Source: Pandoraea sp. PE-S2T-3 (GTDB lineage Bacteria; Pseudomonadota; Gammaproteobacteria; Burkholderiales; Burkholderiaceae). From it: a DNA stretch of 64,000 nucleotides. Each line of letters begins with the position of its first letter. The stretch's first letter is position 1. Below are positions 59,274 through 64,000 of the stretch, piece by piece. Below the pieces are notes generated by a model. The model searched no databases, was not told the DNA's origin, and saw only the letters and a list, made by a program, of their open reading frames with translations. The position numbers and the translations under genes are program-made. Location: contig NZ_NGUQ01000016.1 of assembly GCF_002179965.1 (NCBI RefSeq), forward strand, positions 45,355 through 109,354. Direction: 5' to 3'.

Positions 59274-60923
59274 TCAGGCGATGTGGCGCTCGCGGGAGAA
59301 GGCGAGTACGGCACCGCGCGGGGTGTTGGCCGCGGGTGCCAGGTCGTCACCGTCATGCATCGGGTTCAGGGCCTGCCCGCCGGGCAACTGGAACACGGCG
59401 ACGGCTTCGCGCAGGTTGCGCGCCTGATCTTCGAGCGAGCCGGCGGCGGCCGTGGCTTCTTCGACGAGGGCGGCATTCTGCTGTGTGACCTGATCCATCT
59501 GCATCACGGCGGTGTTGACCTGCTCGATACCGCCAGACTGCTCCGCCGATGCTGCGGAAATCTCACCCATGATGTCGGTCACGCGCTGCACGGCCTGCAC
59601 GATATCGGTCATGGTGCGGCCGGCCTCGCGCACTTGCGACGAGCCGTCTTCGACCTTGCCGACCGACGTCTCGATGAGCCCCTTGATTTCCTTGGCGGCA
59701 GCGGCGCTGCGTTGCGCCAGCGTACGCACCTCACCGGCCACGACAGCGAAGCCACGGCCCTGTTCGCCTGCGCGCGCCGCTTCGACGGCGGCGTTGAGCG
59801 CCAGAATATTCGTCTGGAAGGCGATGCCGTCGATCACGCCGATGATGTCGTTGATTTTCGTCGAGCTGGCTGCGATTTCCTGCATCGACGAGACGGCACG
59901 CTCCACCACGCGACCGCCTTCGCCCGCAATCTCCGACGCATTCGCGGCCAACTGGCTGGCCTGACGCGCATTGTCGGCGTTCTGTTTGACGGTGGCCGTC
60001 AACTGTTCCATCGACGATGCGGTCTCTTCGAGCGATGCCGCCTGCTCTTCGGTACGTGCCGAAAGATCGGTATTGCCGGCGAGCAATTCACCGGATGCCG
60101 AGGCAATCGCCGCCGTGCCGGTGCGCACGCGCCGCACAATCTGATCAAGGCTTTCATTCATGTGTTTGAGAGCCGCCATCAACTGGCCAGTCTCGTCGCG
60201 GCTCGTGACCTCGATGCGGCTTGTCAGATCGCCTTGCGCCACGCGCTCGGCAATCTGCACGGCGCGCGCGATCGGGCGCGTGACGCTGCGCGTGACCGAC
60301 CATGCCGCCCCAATCCCCACGATGGCTGCGGCCGCCCCGATGGCAGCAAGCAACCACTTGGCGAAGACAATGTCGGCGCTGGTGGCCGCACCGGTCTCGT
60401 CGACGATCTTCTGCTGGAGTTTGACGAGATCCACGGCCTCGGCCTGCATGGCATCGAGCGCGGGCAAGGCCTCGCGTTCCACCACGCCGAGGGCCGCGTC
60501 GCGCTGGTCGGCGGCGAGTTGGGTGTTCACGGCGGTGCGGGCCTTCTGGAATGTCTCGTTATGCTGACGAATGCTGGCCAGCAGCGCGCGGCCGTCGTCG
60601 GACGTGACGTATTTGTCCAGCACCTGCTGGGCTTGGGCGATACGCGCGAGGTTCACGTCGATGCGCTCGTTGTACGTCTTGCGTAGCGCGGGGTCGTTCG
60701 TGGTGAAGACTTCGAGCAGACGGCGTCCGTTGCCGCGCACCATGGCGTCGATGGTGTGGGCCGCATCGGCCTTGGACCAGGCGCTGGTCAGCAGCATCTC
60801 GTTGGCGCGTTCGATCGCCACGAAACGTACCAGCGCGATGGTGAGCATGGCGAGCAACAGCACCAGGAGGGTGCCGAAGCCGATGGCCAGCCGGGTCCGG
60901 ATTTTAAGGTCGGCGATTCGCAT
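59274..60923 (-). CDS. Methyl-accepting chemotaxis protein
   Basis: A 549-residue chemoreceptor: first membrane helix about residues 11-32 ([21 protein letters not shown]), periplasmic four-helix bundle of about 155 residues (4HB_MCP type, Ala- and Arg-rich), second membrane helix near 190-212, HAMP ([21 protein letters not shown]), and the cytoplasmic signalling domain with the hairpin tip [41 protein letters not shown]. The ATG at 60923 begins the first membrane segment; upstream codons were left out. No C-terminal NWETF-type tether is seen. The ligand is unknown. Confidence 0.95.
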   Translation of the reverse strand: MRIADLKIRTRLAIGFGTLLVLLLAMLTIALVRFVAIERANEMLLTSAWSKADAAHTIDAMVRGNGRRLLEVFTTNDPALRKTYNERIDVNLARIAQAQQVLDKYVTSDDGRALLASIRQHNETFQKARTAVNTQLAADQRDAALGVVEREALPALDAMQAEAVDLVKLQQKIVDETGAATSADIVFAKWLLAAIGAAAAIVGIGAAWSVTRSVTRPIARAVQIAERVAQGDLTSRIEVTSRDETGQLMAALKHMNESLDQIVRRVRTGTAAIASASGELLAGNTDLSARTEEQAASLEETASSMEQLTATVKQNADNARQASQLAANASEIAGEGGRVVERAVSSMQEIAASSTKINDIIGVIDGIAFQTNILALNAAVEAARAGEQGRGFAVVAGEVRTLAQRSAAAAKEIKGLIETSVGKVEDGSSQVREAGRTMTDIVQAVQRVTDIMGEISAASAEQSGGIEQVNTAVMQMDQVTQQNAALVEEATAAAGSLEDQARNLREAVAVFQLPGGQALNPMHDGDDLAPAANTPRGAVLAFSRERHIA

Positions 60924-61208
60924 AGGGAATGACTCCGTTTTAGGGATGTGATGTCGCAGCGTCACGGGTGACGTGACGTTTGCGACGTTGCGAGGAGTGG
61001 TCGCCGGGCTGCCGCGGCACGCGTCAATACAAGGGATACGGTACGACGCGACGTTGGCTCACGCGCCGGGTTCGACACGTGTGACATGTCCGGCGACGCG
61101 TGACGGGGGGATTCGAGGGAAGCCAGTCCGTCTACCTTCGTATACGACTTGAAATACGACTCTCTGAAGGTGTCTTACAGACGAACGGGGTAAACGCCGA
61201 CATGAATC

Positions 61209-62387
61209 CTATACAAACCTGACGGCGTAAATGGGCGGCAGATGTGTGCTCATGCACTGCCAGCGCTCGCCCGCGTCCTCGCTGATCCACAGGGCGCCGG
61301 TGGTCGAACCCATGGCGAGCGTGCGCCCGCTGGCGTCGACATCGAGGCCGTGCCGGTAGATCAGGTCGTACGACGGTGTTTCGGGCAGCCCGTGGGCGAG
61401 GGTGGTGAAGGTCTCGCCGCCGTCGCGGGTGCGGGTGACGACGAGGCGGGCGTCGACGGGAATCCGGCAGGCGTCGCGTTGTGCAGGCACGAACCAGGCG
61501 GTATCGGGGTCATGCGGATCGACCGCTGCGGCAAAGCCGAAGCTCGACGGCAGGGCATGAATGCGGCGCCATTGGGTGCCGAAATCGAGGCTGCGGAAAA
61601 TGCCGTTATGGTGCTGAGCCCATAACGCGTTGGGCGCGGTACGGCATTGCACCAGACGGTGGACGTCCTGCGCGTTCGGATCGAGACGACGTTCCGGCGG
61701 CATGTAATCCGCCTCCATGCCGGTGGCGGCGAGCGCCCACGTCTGGCCGTCGTCGCGCGTGCGCCAGACGCCGCCGGTCGAGATTGCCACGATGACATGA
61801 CGGCTGTCGTGCGGGTCGATGCAGATGGAGTGCAGCCCGGGGTGGTCGTAGCCGCCACCCATCCATTCGGCTCGCTCCGGGCGGTCCCACAGGCTTTGCA
61901 CGAGATGCCAGTGCTCACCGTGATCGGGCGAGCGGAACAAGCCGCCCGGGATCGTGCCGGCCCACAGCACGCCGGGCGCGTCGGGACCGGCGGCTTCTAG
62001 TGTCCAGAGAAGTTCGACGCTCGGGGCTTGCGGCTCGGAGGATGTTGGGGGCACTGAGGAAGTCGCAAGTCCCACGTCGTTGGCGCTGCTTGCGTTGCCG
62101 GTCCCGGCGCCTGTGCCTGCGCCGTCGGCTTGCGGGTAGGCGGGTGGCGCCAGTTCGGTCCATTCACGGGCGCCGGCCGCTTTGCGCCAGAGCTTCACGC
62201 CGAAGTGCCCGAGATTGAGGGCTGCATAGTCGCTGCCATCACGCGCGTCGTGCAGCACCGCGCTCACGGGCTCACCAGGAAACTCAGGGGTACTGGAGAC
62301 CAACTGCCAGCCTGACGCGTCGCGATGCCAGGTGAACAAGCCCTTGCGGGTGGCGACCCGCAGTGCGGGTCTGGTGTCGCTTTCCAC
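61209..62387 (-). CDS. BNR-repeat beta-propeller protein (exo-sialidase-like)
   Basis: A 392-residue beta-propeller with repeated SPDHGEHW- and TRDDGQTW-type Asp-box motifs (GLFRSPDHGEHWHLV, GGVWRTRDDGQTWALA, GIFRSLDFGTQWRRI, WISEDAGERWQCM), a fold shared by sialidases and VPS10-like proteins. No signal peptide and none of the catalytic Arg triad is obvious, so enzymatic activity is doubtful. A 35-residue Gly/Ala/Ser stretch interrupts the first third. A MoaD/ThiS-like gene lies 110 bases upstream on the same strand, a pairing frequently seen in bacterial genomes from memory, suggesting a shared but unknown role. Confidence 0.82.
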   Translation of the reverse strand: MESDTRPALRVATRKGLFTWHRDASGWQLVSSTPEFPGEPVSAVLHDARDGSDYAALNLGHFGVKLWRKAAGAREWTELAPPAYPQADGAGTGAGTGNASSANDVGLATSSVPPTSSEPQAPSVELLWTLEAAGPDAPGVLWAGTIPGGLFRSPDHGEHWHLVQSLWDRPERAEWMGGGYDHPGLHSICIDPHDSRHVIVAISTGGVWRTRDDGQTWALAATGMEADYMPPERRLDPNAQDVHRLVQCRTAPNALWAQHHNGIFRSLDFGTQWRRIHALPSSFGFAAAVDPHDPDTAWFVPAQRDACRIPVDARLVVTRTRDGGETFTTLAHGLPETPSYDLIYRHGLDVDASGRTLAMGSTTGALWISEDAGERWQCMSTHLPPIYAVRFV

Positions 62388-62496
62388 GATCCTCCTCCTC
62401 GGCAGTCTGCGGTTTGCTCACCCGTTCGGTTGGCCGCGCAGACCGACTCGCGCATATCGCCGCATCAACCTTTTTTCAGCTGAGAGATTCGTCCAC

Positions 62497-62766
62497 TCAC
62501 CCGCCAGACAGCGCTTGTGCAACGTACACGCGGCTCTCTGCGTCGAGGGCATCGCTCAGATGACTGCGATCCTTGATCAGATGGCCGTCGACAAAGACCG
62601 CGACATGCGCGCGCAAACGGCCCTGATCGTTGAAGAGATAACCGCGCAAGCCGGGCGCCCGCGTCGTGCATGTGGCGAGCGCGGATTGCACGGTGGCACC
62701 GTCGACCTGCTGTTCATCGACGGAGACGTGACGTTGAATTGCGGGTGCAAACGTGACGGTTGCCAT
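62497..62766 (-). CDS. MoaD/ThiS-like ubiquitin-fold protein
   Basis: An 89-residue protein ending in ALSGG, with GYLFNDQGRLRAHVAVFVDGHLIKD and VTFAPAIQRHVS near the start. A beta-grasp fold with a C-terminal GG is characteristic of MoaD/ThiS sulphur carriers, which are activated by adenylation. It is not next to moaE or thi genes, so it is not the standard cofactor protein. It is upstream of the BNR propeller gene, and the two are separated by 109 bases. The stop comes directly after GG, as needed for activity. Confidence 0.8.
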   Translation of the reverse strand: MATVTFAPAIQRHVSVDEQQVDGATVQSALATCTTRAPGLRGYLFNDQGRLRAHVAVFVDGHLIKDRSHLSDALDAESRVYVAQALSGG

Positions 62767-63088
62767 GTCTCAGTGTAGACAACGGTGCGTGGCCCCGTAG
62801 TGCGCGTTGCAGCGCTGTTGCGTGATGGCTGCGTTGTAGCGGGCGGGGAATAACGCCCGCTCCGGGCTGACTGCAAACGCTGCGAGCTGAATCGAGGTGT
62901 CGAGAATCGCGATCGACGCGATGCACCCTTTGGTTAACGACCCGTGAGTTTCGGGGCGTGTGAAGCGTGATCCCGGGGCGCGGCATCGTATATCGGACAC
63001 TCCCCAACCCCATTCACCGCTTTATTGTTCACCATTATCGGAGTGCCCGCGAGCGCAGTGCCGCAGGCCAACACCGGGGGAATGAGCG
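62767..63088. other. Divergent gap
   Basis: A 322-base stretch between the MoaD/ThiS-like gene (minus) and the hypothetical gene at 63089 (plus). It must hold both promoters. I found no strong -35/-10 pair, repeat or RNA gene. Confidence 0.4.
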
Positions 63089-63499
63089 ATGGCGAAGAGC
63101 AAAGCACGAGATATTGGAATGGGACGTTGGTCGGACGCGGCGATCCGGCGGCAATTGCGTTTGCACCGGGCGGGCGAGCCGTCGCAGACGGAGGATTCGA
63201 CGGTCAAGCGACCGCCGGCACTGGCGAAATGCGAGGGCCACTTCGTGTGGCTTGGCCGGCAGGCGGCCTTTGTCGGGCGGCAGGACGGGCACCTGCCCGG
63301 CGGCGGCCGGCACTACGCCGTATGCACGTCGCAGGCCAAGCGCTTCGATAGCGTCGATGCGGCCCGCGCAGCGGTGGAGGCACTGACGGGCGATGCGATG
63401 GTGATGTACGCGTACGCGTCCAACGGCCCGCTGTACATCGTGGGCGGGGAACCCAGATGGAAGGGCGCGCCGCTAATGTCTCCCGATTGGCGTGCGTAA
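63089..63499 (+). CDS. Hypothetical protein
   Basis: A 136-residue soluble protein: basic start (AKSKARDIGMGRWSDAAIRRQLRLHRAG), a middle part with KCEGHFVWLGRQAAFVGRQDGHLPGGGRHYAV, and a C-terminal part with AKRFDSVDAARAAVEALTGDAMVMYAYASNGPLYIVGG. Small alpha/beta domain. It is preceded by GGGGGAATGAGCG without an ideal ribosome site. Not recognised as a known family. Convergent with the glycine-zipper lipoprotein. Confidence 0.6.
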   Translation: MAKSKARDIGMGRWSDAAIRRQLRLHRAGEPSQTEDSTVKRPPALAKCEGHFVWLGRQAAFVGRQDGHLPGGGRHYAVCTSQAKRFDSVDAARAAVEALTGDAMVMYAYASNGPLYIVGGEPRWKGAPLMSPDWRA

Positions 63500-63527
63500 T
63501 CGAGGCGCATTGACGGCCGCCAACCGG

Positions 63528-63716
63528 TTACTTGCCCAACTCGTGACCGATCACGCCGCCGACCACGGCGCCGCCAATCGTGCCTGCGGTGCTGCCGCCA
63601 GTAGCTTCGTGGCCGATGACGCCACCGGCTGCGGCGCCGCCGAGTGTGCAACCGACGATGGACGCGCCCATGATGAGCGCGGTGGCCAGAACCAGAATCG
63701 ACTTCGCCGTCTTCAT
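63528..63716 (-). CDS. Glycine-zipper lipoprotein
   Basis: A 62-residue outer-membrane lipoprotein. The signal MKTAKSILVLATALIMGASIVGC has the lipobox IVGC with Cys23; the mature part is a pair of glycine zippers (GGAAAGGVIGHEATGG, TIGGAVVGGVIGHELGK), like OsmB and the Rickettsia 17-kDa antigen group. Such proteins are stress-induced and associate with the outer membrane. GGAGACA precedes the ATG. Confidence 0.9.
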   Translation of the reverse strand: MKTAKSILVLATALIMGASIVGCTLGGAAAGGVIGHEATGGSTAGTIGGAVVGGVIGHELGK

Positions 63717-63965
63717 GATGTGTCTCCTGTAGCGAGTGTCAGCCGCGTTTCACGTATTTCACGCGTAGCCATGTAGCGCGCGGCGGTATGGGTACAGCTT
63801 AGTTGTCGCATCGCGCGTGCACTATCGGCTGAAACTGAATCGGCTGTAGGAATAGGACGACAGACACTGCGACGGGAGACTGGGGAAGCGAGGGGGCAGG
63901 TACCGGTGCGGGAATGTCATGCAGGCCGCGCGCAGGCGAAATAGAAATGGCACCGCAGAAACGAC

Positions 63966-63990
63966 AAGGGCCGCACAGTGTGCGGCCCTT
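63966..63990. repeat. Perfect inverted repeat at the right edge
   Basis: AAGGGCCGCAC and GTGCGGCCCTT with an AGT centre. Possibly the terminator of a gene beyond the window. The stretch 63717-63965 has no supported gene. Confidence 0.5.
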
Positions 63991-64000
63991 GAAGGGTATC

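Overview
The window comes from a GC-rich betaproteobacterium of the order Burkholderiales (Pandoraea, Burkholderia or Ralstonia type; genus not decided here). The evidence is the codon use, a stand-alone second fusA, the formate-dependent purT, the mix of LysR, TetR and GntR regulators, and several small proteins of Burkholderiales type. It splits into an integrated element (1 to about 33848) and ordinary chromosome (33849 to 64000).

Element, structural part (1-20382). This is a contractile-tail prophage whose left end and integrase lie outside the window. Head genes follow the lambda order: terminase end, gpW, portal, S49 protease, scaffold, decoration protein, capsid, gpFII. Tail genes follow the Mu/SfV order: gpFII-side completion protein, DUF2635, sheath, tube, tail assembly chaperone with a -1 frameshift extension, tape measure with a lytic transglycosylase domain, gpN/DNA circulation, gpP, gp45, gp46, gp47, gp48, fiber. 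Two accessory modules interrupt the tail genes. The first is a P22 immI-like module of two divergent Arc-family repressors and an antirepressor (13157-14708). The second is an inverted gene for an exported protein (14739-15245). Hairpin terminators sit between several co-directional late genes, which suggests antitermination.

Element, lysis and cargo (20488-33848). Two holin-like proteins, a lambda R-type endolysin and nested Rz/Rz1 spanins are followed by cargo: two exported small proteins on the minus strand, a LysR/cupin divergent pair around a perfect palindrome, small ORFs, two Burkholderiales-type small genes behind a LexA box, a three-gene cassette (TIGR04255 protein, WDGY/EW protein, SVYR/GHAD protein) that ends against a SRAP (yedK-type) remnant, a tRNA-Pro 3' remnant, an uncharacterised protein with an N-terminal membrane segment, a translationally coupled two-gene unit whose first gene is only 53 codons long, and a large autotransporter. 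The element ends in a 3' fragment of tRNA-His starting in the anticodon stem, the expected attR of tyrosine-integrase integration into tRNA-His.

Chromosome (33849-64000). In order: small hypothetical genes; a NUDIX/metallo-beta-lactamase fusion; a TetR gene divergent from an SDR / flavin monooxygenase / hydrolase operon; purT; glutathionyl-hydroquinone reductase; a cold-shock protein; GNAT; an exported Lys/Ala-rich protein; a GAF-GGDEF cyclase; a GntR-AEC transporter operon; small membrane or exported proteins; a signal-less GH18 chitinase with a holin-like partner and a regulator made of two winged helices; fghA; pdxY; a TcdA/TcdB-like glycosyltransferase; fusA; a chemoreceptor; a BNR propeller protein with a MoaD/ThiS-like partner; and a glycine-zipper lipoprotein.

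All family assignments are by reading the translated sequence; no searches were run.
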